From TTA-H9 sp002071415 (GTDB taxonomy: Bacteria > Bacteroidota > Bacteroidia > Bacteroidales > TTA-H9): a DNA stretch of 28,552 nt. The position numbers and the translations under genes are program-made. Location: positions 1 to 28,552 of the forward strand of contig DAONSX010000029.1 of assembly GCA_035411425.1 (NCBI GenBank). The letters run 5' to 3'. The notes beneath the pieces were generated by a model. That model was given only the letters and a program-made list of their open reading frames with translations. It did no database searches and was not told the DNA's origin. Shown here piece after piece: positions 8,551 through 15,649 of this stretch; within the stretch, counting starts at the first letter, position 1; every line of letters starts with the position of its first letter.

Positions 8551-9546
8551 TCAGAATTGTAGGATGCCAATGATTTCTCTTACTTCGCGAATGGTTTTTT
8601 GCGCGCTGGCACGTGCCTTTGCTGCTCCTTCGGTTACTACCTTGTGCAGATAGTCATTATCGGCATCGAGTTGCAGAATTTTTTCACGGAAAGGCGTCGT
8701 AAACTGGATAATATCTTCGGCGAGTTGTTTTTTTAGATCACCATAGCGTATCCTGCAAGTATTGTATTGTTCTTCGAAATAGGTAACGGTATCGGGTGAA
8801 GAAACCACTTTTAGCAGGGTAAACAGGTTTTGGACGGGTTCTGATTTTTTTTGATGAGGGCGGGTAGGTCCGTCATCGGTAACGGCGCGCATAACTTTTT
8901 TACGGATTACTTCGGGTTCATCGCTCAGGAAAATGGCGTTGCCTTCGCCTTCCGATTTTCCCATTTTTCCGCTTCCATCCAGTCCGGGAATTCTTATTAA
9001 ATCTTTCTCCGAGCTGTAGGCTTGAGGTTCGGTGAAATAATCGACATGATAAAGGCGGTTAAAACGATTGGCGAAAGTGCGGGTCATTTCGAGATGTTGT
9101 TCCTGATCTTTTCCCACAGGAACCTTATGAGCCTTATGAATAATGATATCGGCTGCCATCAGCACAGGGTAAGTAAGTAAACCGGCATTAATGTTGTCGG
9201 GTTGTTTACGTGCTTTTTCTTTGAAGGAAGTTACCCGTTGAAGTTCACCAAGATAGGCGTTCATGTTGAGCAGAAGATATAACTCGGCTACTTCGTGAAG
9301 GTCGCTTTGAATATAGATAGTTGATTTTTCAGGGTCGAGGCCTGAAGCCAGATAATTGATTAATACGCGCCTCACATTATAATGCAGATTGGAAGGCGTT
9401 GGATGCGTAGTAAGTGAATGATAATCGGCGATAAAGAAGAAACACCGATTATCTTCCTGCATTTTTACGAAGTTTTTGATTGCACCAAAGTAATTACCGA
9501 GGTGCAATTCACCGGTTGGACGAATACCACTAACGACTGTTTCCAT
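8551..9546 (-). CDS. trpS: Tryptophanyl-tRNA synthetase
   Basis: This class Ic synthetase charges tRNA-Trp in the cytoplasm. The 331-residue protein begins METVVSGIRPTGELHLGNYF, which contains the HIGH-type motif HLGN at 15-18. The KMSKS motif appears as KMGKS at 194-198 within LDGSGKMGKSEGEG, a common bacterial variant. YPVLMAADIIIHKAHKVPVG and KDQEQHLEMTRTFANRFN are typical family blocks. The frame reaches 9561, but the ATG at 9546 gives the conserved start. The gene begins only 13 bases after the U-tract of the rng terminator, so its promoter must be extremely compact or it depends on read-through. Confidence 0.97.
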   Translation of the reverse strand: METVVSGIRPTGELHLGNYFGAIKNFVKMQEDNRCFFFIADYHSLTTHPTPSNLHYNVRRVLINYLASGLDPEKSTIYIQSDLHEVAELYLLLNMNAYLGELQRVTSFKEKARKQPDNINAGLLTYPVLMAADIIIHKAHKVPVGKDQEQHLEMTRTFANRFNRLYHVDYFTEPQAYSSEKDLIRIPGLDGSGKMGKSEGEGNAIFLSDEPEVIRKKVMRAVTDDGPTRPHQKKSEPVQNLFTLLKVVSSPDTVTYFEEQYNTCRIRYGDLKKQLAEDIIQFTTPFREKILQLDADNDYLHKVVTEGAAKARASAQKTIREVREIIGILQF

Positions 9547-9550
9547 GCCG

Positions 9551-9558
9551 CGAAGATA
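9551..9558 (-). promoter_or_regulatory. Possible -7 box of trpS abutting the rng terminator
   Basis: The minus strand reads TATCTTCG, one mismatch from TAnnTTTG, followed by CGGC and the trpS ATG. The glyS start is built the same way. A -33 element would fall inside the terminator stem and none is visible there. Confidence 0.35.
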
Positions 9559-9559
9559 C

Positions 9560-9585
9560 AAAAAAGCCCGGAAACAGTTCCGGGC
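9560..9585 (-). terminator. Intrinsic terminator of rng
   Basis: There is a perfect 8-bp GC-rich inverted repeat, GCCCGGAA (9566-9573) and TTCCGGGC (9578-9585), with a 4-base loop. On the minus strand it is followed by six T (9565-9560). It lies 32 bp after the rng stop. There is no T-run in the other direction, so it acts leftward. Confidence 0.9.
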
Positions 9586-9617
9586 AAGATGAACTTATGC
9601 AAATGGCGAATAATGCC

Positions 9618-11168
9618 TTAAATTCTGATTTCGTCGCCTTTATTATTGAAAAAATGATATTCTATCATGTGAAATGATTTATTGGCAGATATAGAAATCC
9701 ATTTCTTAAATTTAAAAACCCAGCGCAGTTGAATAGAAGGGAACCCTTTTGTAAGATACGCATATACATAAGGATGAACACTCATTTTTATTTGTTTTTC
9801 ATTCTGTTCGTGAATAAGATAACGTATTTTGTTTTCTATTTCATCTACGAGGATGATGCTGGGTTTTACCTGTCCGGTTCCCATACAGGCGGGGCAGAGT
9901 TCGAGTACTTCGACATTGGTTTCGGGTCTGACGCGCTGCCTGGTAATTTGTATGAGTCCGAATTTGCTTGGAGGGAGTATGGTATGTTTTGCCCTGTCTT
10001 TGGCCATTTCTTCTTTGAGATGTTCATATAATTTTTTACGGTTTTGTGGATTGACCATATCAATGAAATCAACCACAATAATACCTCCCAGATCGCGAAG
10101 GCGGAGTTGGCGGGCAACTTCCGTTGCTGCTTCCAGGTTTACTTCCAAGGCATTGGTTTCCTGATCGTTATTTTTTTTTGCTCGATGACCGCTATTTACA
10201 TCGATCACATGAAAGGCTTCGGTGCGTTCGATAATCAGATAAATACCGCTACTAATGCTTACGGTGCGGCCGAAAGAGTTTTTTATCTGCTTATCTATTC
10301 CGAAATATTCGAATATAGGTAATTTACCCTTGTATAACTTGACGATATTCACCTTATCGGGAGCTATTGTCTGTATATAGCTACGGGTTTCTTCATAAAG
10401 GCCAGGGTCGTTGATGTAAATATTATTGAAGGATTCGTTGAGCAGATCGCGCAATAAGGCAGATGTACGGTCAATCTCACTGATGATTTTTTGTGGAGGT
10501 TTGGCTTCGGAGAGTTTTTTCATCACCATTTCCCATTTCGCCATCAGGGACTTTAAGTCTGCATCGAGGTCGGCCACCAACTTTCCTTCGGCAACGGTAC
10601 GAATGATTATGCCGAAATTTTTGGGGCGAATGCTGGTAACCAAACGTTTAAGCCGGTTGCGTTCTTCCTGGCTTTTAATTTTTTGTGAAACAGAAATACG
10701 ATTGGAAAATGGAACCAATACCAGATACCTTCCGGCAAATGAAATTTCGGAAGTAACCCGAGGCCCTTTTGTAGATATGGGCTCTTTCGCAATTTGAACG
10801 ATGACAGGTTGATTAGGAGCAAGAACTTCTGAAATCTTTCCTGTTTTTTCTATATCGGCTTCTGGCTGGAAATCAGATAAATCAGCATGAAAATGCTTCC
10901 CACCCATAATCTGGCGGGTAAGTTTATTGAGCGATTGGACTTGAGGTCCAAGGTCGAGATAATGAAGAAAAGCATCCTTTTCATAACCGATATTAATGAA
11001 GGCAGCATTAAGGCCGGTCATGAGTTTTTTTACTTTTCCCAAGTAAATATCGCCAACAGCATAATTATTGTTCATCTTCTCCTTATGAAGTTCCACAAGG
11101 CTTTTCTCTTCCAAAAGCGCAATGGATACTTCATTGGAGTTGGCATCAATAATTAATTCTCTGGTCAC
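9618..11168 (-). CDS. rng: Ribonuclease E/G family endoribonuclease
   Basis: This endoribonuclease cuts single-stranded RNA in rRNA maturation and mRNA turnover. The 516-residue protein has an N-terminal S1-like RNA-binding region (residues about 38-130, YAVGDIYLGKVKKLMTGLNA). The catalytic DNase I-like core holds D323 in FHVIDVNSG and D367 in GGIIVVDFIDM. The zinc-link motif CPACMGTG (C425, C428) drives dimer and tetramer formation. The C-terminus lacks the long disordered scaffold of E. coli RNase E, so RNase G type fits. The start is GTG at 11168, giving MTRELIID, the usual family start; no ATG is close. Upstream in the same direction are HU and a 29-aa gene, but a strong terminator lies between them and rng. 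I see no clear promoter in front of rng. Confidence 0.95.
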   Translation of the reverse strand: MTRELIIDANSNEVSIALLEEKSLVELHKEKMNNNYAVGDIYLGKVKKLMTGLNAAFINIGYEKDAFLHYLDLGPQVQSLNKLTRQIMGGKHFHADLSDFQPEADIEKTGKISEVLAPNQPVIVQIAKEPISTKGPRVTSEISFAGRYLVLVPFSNRISVSQKIKSQEERNRLKRLVTSIRPKNFGIIIRTVAEGKLVADLDADLKSLMAKWEMVMKKLSEAKPPQKIISEIDRTSALLRDLLNESFNNIYINDPGLYEETRSYIQTIAPDKVNIVKLYKGKLPIFEYFGIDKQIKNSFGRTVSISSGIYLIIERTEAFHVIDVNSGHRAKKNNDQETNALEVNLEAATEVARQLRLRDLGGIIVVDFIDMVNPQNRKKLYEHLKEEMAKDRAKHTILPPSKFGLIQITRQRVRPETNVEVLELCPACMGTGQVKPSIILVDEIENKIRYLIHEQNEKQIKMSVHPYVYAYLTKGFPSIQLRWVFKFKKWISISANKSFHMIEYHFFNNKGDEIRI

Positions 11169-11249
11169 GCTGTTAGGAAATTAAAGTTTACAGGAAAATC
11201 TCCTGAAAAGAAAACTTGTATTACATCATCCTTTCAGGTAATCAATTTT

Positions 11250-11294
11250 AAAAAAGTATTATACAACAGGGCTCACCCGCATTGTATAATACTT
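11250..11294 (-). terminator. Strong terminator after HU and the 29-aa gene
   Basis: A perfect 13-bp inverted repeat, AAGTATTATACAA (11254-11266) and TTGTATAATACTT (11282-11294), encloses a 15-base loop that can itself form GGG/CCC pairs. On the minus strand the stem ends in a run of six T. It lies 27 bp after the small gene's stop and 81 bp before rng. Confidence 0.85.
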
Positions 11295-11321
11295 TGATGT
11301 GAAGGTAAAATCAGGCTATTA

Positions 11322-11411
11322 CTATTTTTTCTTGTGCCGATTCTTTCTTAAGCGTTTCTTACGCTTATGCGTCGCCATTTTGTGCCTTTTCCTTTTTTTA
11401 CCGCTTGGCAT
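11322..11411 (-). CDS. 29-aa Lys/Arg-rich COX24/AURKAIP1-like protein (bS22/mS38 type)
   Basis: This is a very small basic protein read from ATG at 11411 to TAG at 11322. It starts MPSGKKRKRHKMATHKRKK and ends LRKNRHKKK; nearly two thirds of the residues are Lys, Arg or His. The pattern KRHKMxTHKRKKRLRKxRHKKK matches the COX24/AURKAIP1 C-terminal domain (PF08213), which occurs in mitochondrial ribosomal protein mS38 and in mycobacterial bS22. A role as a small-subunit ribosomal protein near the decoding region is therefore likely but inferred. It starts 18 bp after the HU stop and is followed at 27 bp by a strong terminator, so HU and this gene form one transcript. The hydrophobic plus-strand frame across it is just the complement of its Lys/Arg codons. 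Confidence 0.85.
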   Translation of the reverse strand: MPSGKKRKRHKMATHKRKKRLRKNRHKKK

Positions 11412-11429
11412 TTTTTATGGATTTGAGAG

Positions 11430-11714
11430 TTATTTTACGTTGTTTTTCACTTCGTTCACAAAAGACTTGGCTGGCTTAAACGATGGAATATTGTGAGCCG
11501 GAATAATGATGGTGGTATTCTTCGAAATATTACGGCCCGTCTTCTCAGCCCTTCTTTTGATTACAAAGCTTCCAAATCCTCTCAAATAGACATTTTCGCC
11601 ATTTATCATGGCTTTCTTAATGGAATCCATGAAAGCTTCCACAATTTGCTGAACAGCAATTTTTTCAACATTGGTTTTGTTGGCAATTTCGGCAACAATT
11701 TCTGCTTTTGTCAT
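11430..11714 (-). CDS. HU/IHF-family DNA-binding protein
   Basis: This 94-residue histone-like protein bends and compacts DNA as a dimer. It has the N-terminal helical pair (MTKAEIVAEIANKTNVEKIA, then QQIVEAFMDSIKKAM) and the beta-saddle with GENVYLRGFGSFVIKRRAEK. The DNA-contact arm is TGRNISKNTTIIIPAHNIPSFKPAKSF, where the proline in the arm is at the usual place. The open frame extends upstream to 11786, but the ATG at 11714 gives the standard family start and lies 45 bases after an exact -7 box. The first gene of a two-gene transcript with the 29-aa protein, it is divergent from mutY. Confidence 0.96.
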   Translation of the reverse strand: MTKAEIVAEIANKTNVEKIAVQQIVEAFMDSIKKAMINGENVYLRGFGSFVIKRRAEKTGRNISKNTTIIIPAHNIPSFKPAKSFVNEVKNNVK

Positions 11715-11759
11715 ATCTAATAGTTTTAAAGGTTTGATTATTAAATTCCTAATGGGCTG

Positions 11760-11789
11760 CAAAGATAGTAACATTTTTATTTTCACAAA
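11760..11789 (-). promoter_or_regulatory. Promoter of HU operon (TTTG-N18-TATCTTTG)
   Basis: On the minus strand TTTG (11786-11789) and TATCTTTG (11760-11767) are 18 bases apart. The -7 box is an exact TAnnTTTG match; the spacing is one short of the usual 19-21. It rules out the longer HU frame starting at 11786. Confidence 0.6.
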
Positions 11790-11822
11790 GTTCTTCGAAG
11801 ATTTTATAAAAAGTTTATGAGT

Positions 11823-11830
11823 TACCTTTG
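11823..11830 (+). promoter_or_regulatory. -7 promoter box of mutY
   Basis: TACCTTTG is an exact TAnnTTTG match nine bases before the mutY ATG, so the leader would be only a few bases. No TTTG is seen 19-21 bases upstream. It is divergent from the HU promoter. Confidence 0.5.
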
Positions 11831-11839
11831 TCGGAGTGA

Positions 11840-12931
11840 ATGAATAACCCTACTCCCTTTGCCGAATCTCTGTTAAGCTGGTATGCTAACAATGCCCGGG
11901 ATTTGCCTTGGAGAATCGATGTTTCCGCTTATACAACATGGATTTCGGAAATCCTTCTGCAGCAAACCCGCTTAAATCAGGGAATAATCTATTATCATCG
12001 GTTTATTGAGCGTTTCCCGGATATAAGTAGCCTGGCTGAAGCATCGGAAGAGGAAGTATTAAAACTATGGCAAGGCTTGGGTTATTGTTCCCGGGCAAGA
12101 AATTTACACGAGGGAGTCCGCCAGATTATCGAAAATTATCACGGACAAATTCCATCTTCCTTTCAGGAATTAAAAAAAATAAAAGGCATTGGATCTTACA
12201 CGGCTGCCGCTATCAGTTCTATCGTTTTTCACCAAGCTGTGCCGGCTATCGACGGAAATGCCATCAGAGTTTTTAGCCACTTTATGGGAATAAACGACCC
12301 TGTGGACACTTCTTCGGGCCGTATTTCGATAGAAAAAGCTGCTTATTCGCTGATGGATCAACAGCGTCCGGGTGATTTCAATCAAGCGGTGATGGAATTG
12401 GGAGCCTTGGTTTGTACACCCAAACGTCCTGCCTGTTTTTCCTGCCCTTTGATAAATGGTTGTATAGCTTATCGTGAAGACAAAATCGATCTGATTCCTT
12501 CAAAACATAGAAAAACACGGGTCAAAGAGAGATACATTTTTTATCTGGTCATATTAAGCCATGCCAAGAATAATATGCAAGTGATTATAAAAAAACGAGA
12601 TCAGAACGATATCTGGAAAGGTTTGTATGATTTCCCTTCCTTGGAATTCGATGGTCCGGCTGATAAGACAGCAGTAATAGAATCTGAGAATTTGAAAATC
12701 GATTTTCCTTACCTTTCTCCCGCTGAATTAAAGTTTACAAAAGGCCCATCGAAACATATCCTCAGCCATCGTACCTTATGTCTTAATTTCCTGGTCTTTG
12801 AATCGACCATGTTGCCTGCTATTAAAAACAAGAAACATAGAGTGATTTCAATAGATGAAGCTATTCATTTGCCTTTGCCTCGTCCGATAGAAAAATTCCT
12901 GGAAGAATTAATTGTTGGGCAAATACCATGA
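11840..12931 (+). CDS. mutY: Adenine DNA glycosylase MutY
   Basis: MutY removes adenine mispaired with 8-oxoguanine, the last guard of the oxidised-guanine repair pathway. The 363-residue protein has the catalytic helical core with E37 (SEILLQQTRLNQG) and the helix-hairpin-helix KKIKGIGSYTAAAISS (112-127). The catalytic Asp is D138 in AIDGNAIRV. The iron-sulfur cluster loop is C192-x6-C199-x2-C202-x5-C208. The C-terminal NUDIX-like 8-oxoG recognition domain (about 228-355) contains NDIWKGLYDFPSLEF and the HILSHRTLCLNF strand. All key residues are present. In related genomes mutY is followed by ssb and gldE; here a 186-bp non-coding gap and a convergent agmatinase follow instead. Confidence 0.97.
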   Translation: MNNPTPFAESLLSWYANNARDLPWRIDVSAYTTWISEILLQQTRLNQGIIYYHRFIERFPDISSLAEASEEEVLKLWQGLGYCSRARNLHEGVRQIIENYHGQIPSSFQELKKIKGIGSYTAAAISSIVFHQAVPAIDGNAIRVFSHFMGINDPVDTSSGRISIEKAAYSLMDQQRPGDFNQAVMELGALVCTPKRPACFSCPLINGCIAYREDKIDLIPSKHRKTRVKERYIFYLVILSHAKNNMQVIIKKRDQNDIWKGLYDFPSLEFDGPADKTAVIESENLKIDFPYLSPAELKFTKGPSKHILSHRTLCLNFLVFESTMLPAIKNKKHRVISIDEAIHLPLPRPIEKFLEELIVGQIP

Positions 12932-13117
12932 AAACATCTATAGGGAAGAACGAGAATAAAAAAATTCGATGAACGGGATGATAATTTTCTTATTTCCCTC
13001 ACAAGTGCCTGTTGCAAAATGGAATGTGAAATCTGTGCCCTTTAAAAATTTTGGAGAGATAAGGTATTATTTCATGAAGGTTTCAGGATTCTGATTCTTT
13101 GAATTTCAATCGGCAGC

Positions 13118-14146
13118 TCAGGGAATGGAAAGGCGGGTGAGGTTACATAGTTTTTGAAGAATGCGAGCTCCAACGTTGGCGTCCCATTCGTCATCGGAAC
13201 CAGGAGCAACCTCTACCAGATCGAAACCAATGATTTGCCGGCCCGAAGTTGCCAGAATATGCAGCAATAGTACAACCTGATCGAATGAAAGTCCACCCGG
13301 AACGGGTGTTCCTGTGTGGGGGCAGAGTTCGGGATTTAATCCATCTATATCGAAACTGACATACACTTTCGAAGGCAGATGCTTCACGATTTCTTCGCAG
13401 ATTTCGCTGAAGGGCTTTCCATTCAAAGTTTCGAAGGCTAGTAAATATCCATCGTATTGCTTGATTCTTTTGTCGTGATATCCCAGCATCATTTCATCTT
13501 CACAAACATCGCGTATCCCCACTTGAACGAGTTTCTCAAGCGATTTCAACTCCAGTGCATTGTACATTGATGAAGCATGGCTAAAGATAAAACCTTCGTA
13601 AGCCTTTCTTAAATCGGCATGAGCGTCGATGTGAAGTATTCCAAAACCATCGTATTGCTTCGTCAACGCACGCATCAATCCTAATGAAGTGCTATGATCA
13701 CCTCCGAGCACACAGGCTGTTTTACCCTTCGAAATCCAGTAATAACTGGTTTTATAAACCCATTGGTTCATCTTTTCACATCCAAGATTAATTTTTTCGA
13801 GTAAGGGCAATATCTGGGGGTTATTTGCATTCATGCCAGTTTCTAAAAGATGGATTACCTGCTGGGCAAGCGGCCGCAATTGTTCATTGAGCTGCAAAAT
13901 ATCTTCAGATAGAGGCAGAGTGGCTATTCGATTCTTCCATGCCTGTTCGAGAAAGAAATCAAATAAATCGACCTGAGTTGAGGCCTTTATGATTGCCTCA
14001 GGCCCCTGGCAAGTACCAGGATGATAAGAAGTTGTAACATCCCATGGAACAGGAATAATGATGATATCGGCTTCTTCGTTGCTATAAGGCAAACCTAAGA
14101 AATTTCCATTGGGAATGCCAATGGCATTGGGATCGAATGAAGTCAT
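13118..14146 (-). CDS. speB: Agmatinase / arginase-family ureohydrolase
   Basis: This binuclear manganese hydrolase removes urea from a guanidino substrate, most likely agmatine to putrescine in polyamine synthesis. The 342-residue protein shows every metal-ligand motif: GGDHS (H151), DAHADLR (D174, H176, D178) and SFDIDGLNP (D266, D268). PGTCQGPEAI at 43-52 and the C-terminal GFDLVEVAPGSDDEWDANVG are also family blocks. An unusually long segment (about 75-140) between the N-terminal strand and GGDHS, with KINLGCEKMNQWVYK, is seen in Bacteroidota agmatinases. Formiminoglutamase cannot be fully excluded. The ATG at 14146 lies 19 bases after a -7 box. It stands alone, convergent with mutY. Confidence 0.9.
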   Translation of the reverse strand: MTSFDPNAIGIPNGNFLGLPYSNEEADIIIIPVPWDVTTSYHPGTCQGPEAIIKASTQVDLFDFFLEQAWKNRIATLPLSEDILQLNEQLRPLAQQVIHLLETGMNANNPQILPLLEKINLGCEKMNQWVYKTSYYWISKGKTACVLGGDHSTSLGLMRALTKQYDGFGILHIDAHADLRKAYEGFIFSHASSMYNALELKSLEKLVQVGIRDVCEDEMMLGYHDKRIKQYDGYLLAFETLNGKPFSEICEEIVKHLPSKVYVSFDIDGLNPELCPHTGTPVPGGLSFDQVVLLLHILATSGRQIIGFDLVEVAPGSDDEWDANVGARILQKLCNLTRLSIP

Positions 14147-14165
14147 ATAATTGGTATTACTTATG

Positions 14166-14173
14166 CAAAATTA
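14166..14173 (-). promoter_or_regulatory. -7 promoter box of agmatinase
   Basis: The minus strand reads TAATTTTG, an exact TAnnTTTG match 19 bases before the ATG. No matching -33 TTTG is visible. Confidence 0.5.
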
Positions 14174-14340
14174 GTGATTTCGATATAAGCCTATATTATA
14201 CCTCTTCTCATCTGAATATTCGAAAATTCGTGTTATTTATAAATTCAAAAATGGATCGTAGTTTATTGACTATTAGCTTGTAGCTTTATAGAAATGATGG
14301 CAACTGGCATTCTCTCTTGCTAATTTAGTCCACCGATTCA

Positions 14341-14416
14341 CACTGATCGTCTGCGGTTATCTGCAAGAACTCTTTATTTTCTTACTGATTGACGCAGATT
14401 AAATCCGCTGATTATA
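14341..14416. repeat. Imperfect inverted/direct element with ACTGAT and CTGCGG/CGCAGATT words
   Basis: CTGCGGTTATCTGC (14351-14364) and the later GCAGATTAAATCCGC (14393-14407) are approximate reverse complements, and ACTGAT occurs at 14342 and 14384. It looks like a degenerate intergenic repeat unit at the edge of the low-complexity block. No protein coding is supported. Confidence 0.45.
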
Positions 14417-14427
14417 ACAAACAACAA

Positions 14428-14512
14428 ACAACTACAAGATTTCAAATTACAAGCAAATTTCAACGAACAACTGACAAGGAACAACTTACAACTACAACAT
14501 TTCAAATTACAA
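14428..14512. repeat. Direct repeat with 60-bp period
   Basis: A 25-base word beginning ACAACTACAA and ending TTTCAAATTACAA occurs at 14428-14452 and again at 14488-14512 with one mismatch (G versus C). The copies are exactly 60 bp apart. The stretch is A/C-rich on the plus strand and has no credible gene. Confidence 0.75.
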
Positions 14513-14530
14513 ATTCCAAACTCCAAATTT

Positions 14531-14652
14531 CAGTCTCCCAGTCTCCCAGTCTCCCAGTCTCCCAGTCTCCCAGTCTCTTCGTCTCCTTGTCTCCTTGTCT
14601 CCTTGTCTCCTCATCTCCCAGTCCCCCCGTCCCCCTCGTCTCCCTTCCTCCC
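14531..14652. repeat. Octamer tandem repeat (CAGTCTCC) with G-quadruplex potential on minus strand
   Basis: Thirteen 8-base units run in strict phase from 14531 to 14634: five exact CAGTCTCC, then variants ending GTCTCC or GTCCCC. The plus strand has CCC at 14537, 14545, 14553, 14561 and 14569, so the minus strand has five GGG tracts with 5-base spacers. A second cluster of five C-runs lies at 14617-14652 with spacers of 2-6 bases. Both fit the G3+N1-7 quadruplex rule. The 8-base period shifts frame every unit, so the open frame across it is not a gene. It lies between the agmatinase promoter and comF. Confidence 0.9.
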
Positions 14653-14712
14653 TTATAAACTTTTAACTTTCTACTCCCCATTTCCCATTTTCGATGAAAA
14701 GCGAATTTTTAT

Positions 14713-14720
14713 CAATTTTG
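14713..14720 (+). promoter_or_regulatory. Possible -7 box of comF
   Basis: CAATTTTG matches TAnnTTTG at all but the first base. It would give a leader of about 50 bases to the ATG at 14776. Confidence 0.3.
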
Positions 14721-14775
14721 TGTGTCGATTGAAAATTATCATATAAATTTACTGGCCCAATACAAGGTATTATTC

Positions 14776-15486
14776 ATGCCAGCACAAATCATTTCATTGC
14801 TCGATGATTTTTTATCGCTTATTTATCCACGCTTATGCTATGCGTGTGGGAATAGCCTTTACCTGAACGAAGCGGTAATTTGCAATCATTGTTTAGCAAC
14901 GTTGCCACTTACTTATAGTCATTTGAGCAAAGACAATCCAGTAGCCCGGACATTTTGGGGGAGGATTCCGGTTGAAGCTGCCGCAGCAAGATATTATTTC
15001 AGGAAGGGCGGGCCTGTTCAACGATTATTGCATAATCTCAAATACAATCACGCACCCGAGATCGGAAAATTCATTGGATTGATATACGGAAGGGAATTAT
15101 TAGAATCGGAGGTATTCCGTTCGGTGGATTTAATTATACCAGTTCCGTTGCATTTTGAGAAATTGAAGAAAAGAGGATACAACCAATCGGCCATGTTTGG
15201 GCAAGGGTTGAGCTCGAGCATGAAAATTCCTATAGATGATGAAAGTCTATTTCGTACTTATTTTACAGAGACCCAAACCCGGAAATCGCGCGAGAAACGA
15301 TGGGAAAATGTGAAGTCGGTTTTTGCTCTTAAAGAAAATGTTTCTTTAAGAGGCAAACATATTTTGATTGTAGATGATGTAATAACCACAGGATCAACCA
15401 TCGAAGCCTGTGCCAATAGATTATTGGAGATGGAGGGAGTAAGGATCAGCGTTGCCGCAATTGCCTTCCCCAGCCATATTTTTTGA
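14776..15486 (+). CDS. comF: ComF-family phosphoribosyltransferase-like protein
   Basis: ComF proteins have a type I phosphoribosyltransferase fold and assist DNA uptake in competent bacteria; in most lineages the exact role is unknown. The 236-residue protein carries an N-terminal zinc-finger-like pair (CYACG about 22 and CNHC about 40). Next come the FRKGGPVQRLLHNLKYNHAPEIG block and the PVPLHFEKLKKRGYNQS segment. The PRPP-binding motif is ILIVDDVITTGSTIEAC near the C-terminus. The frame extends upstream to a GTG at 14722, but the ATG at 14776 (MPAQIISLLDDFLSLIYPRL) fits relatives better. It is a single-gene unit, convergent with ferritin. Confidence 0.92.
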   Translation: MPAQIISLLDDFLSLIYPRLCYACGNSLYLNEAVICNHCLATLPLTYSHLSKDNPVARTFWGRIPVEAAAARYYFRKGGPVQRLLHNLKYNHAPEIGKFIGLIYGRELLESEVFRSVDLIIPVPLHFEKLKKRGYNQSAMFGQGLSSSMKIPIDDESLFRTYFTETQTRKSREKRWENVKSVFALKENVSLRGKHILIVDDVITTGSTIEACANRLLEMEGVRISVAAIAFPSHIF

Positions 15487-15649
15487 GAAGATGTGACGTT
15501 TGGTTTTTCACTTTTTAGTCTCCTACCCGCACTCTCCGGCCGCCATCCACCATTTAGCAGCTTACTTTGCATAGCCCTTTCGGTTGTCAGAGTAGAAATA
15601 ATTATTGTACGAAAATCTATGCCCCTGTTGAGGAGGTTCTAAAGCCGAG

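Larger units (their letters stand above)
14174..14712. other. Intergenic region between agmatinase and comF, no gene seen
   Basis: About 540 bp lie between the divergent promoters. I find only A/T-rich spacer (14174-14340) and the three repeat blocks listed separately. No RNA gene, terminator or protein with family features is visible. Confidence 0.7.

Noticed and set aside
11299..11496. 65-codon hydrophobic plus-strand frame resembling a membrane peptide
   Set aside because: It is antisense to the Lys/Arg-rich 29-aa gene and the HU tail; complements of Lys/Arg codons read as Phe/Leu. It also spans the terminator region.
14531..14652. CRISPR-like regular repeats
   Set aside because: Units are 8 bp with no unique spacers and no cas genes nearby; this is a microsatellite.
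14389..14658. 89-codon plus-strand frame with Ser/Pro-rich repeats
   Set aside because: It is a read-through of the 8-bp microsatellite; the period is not a multiple of three, and there is no family feature or suitable promoter.
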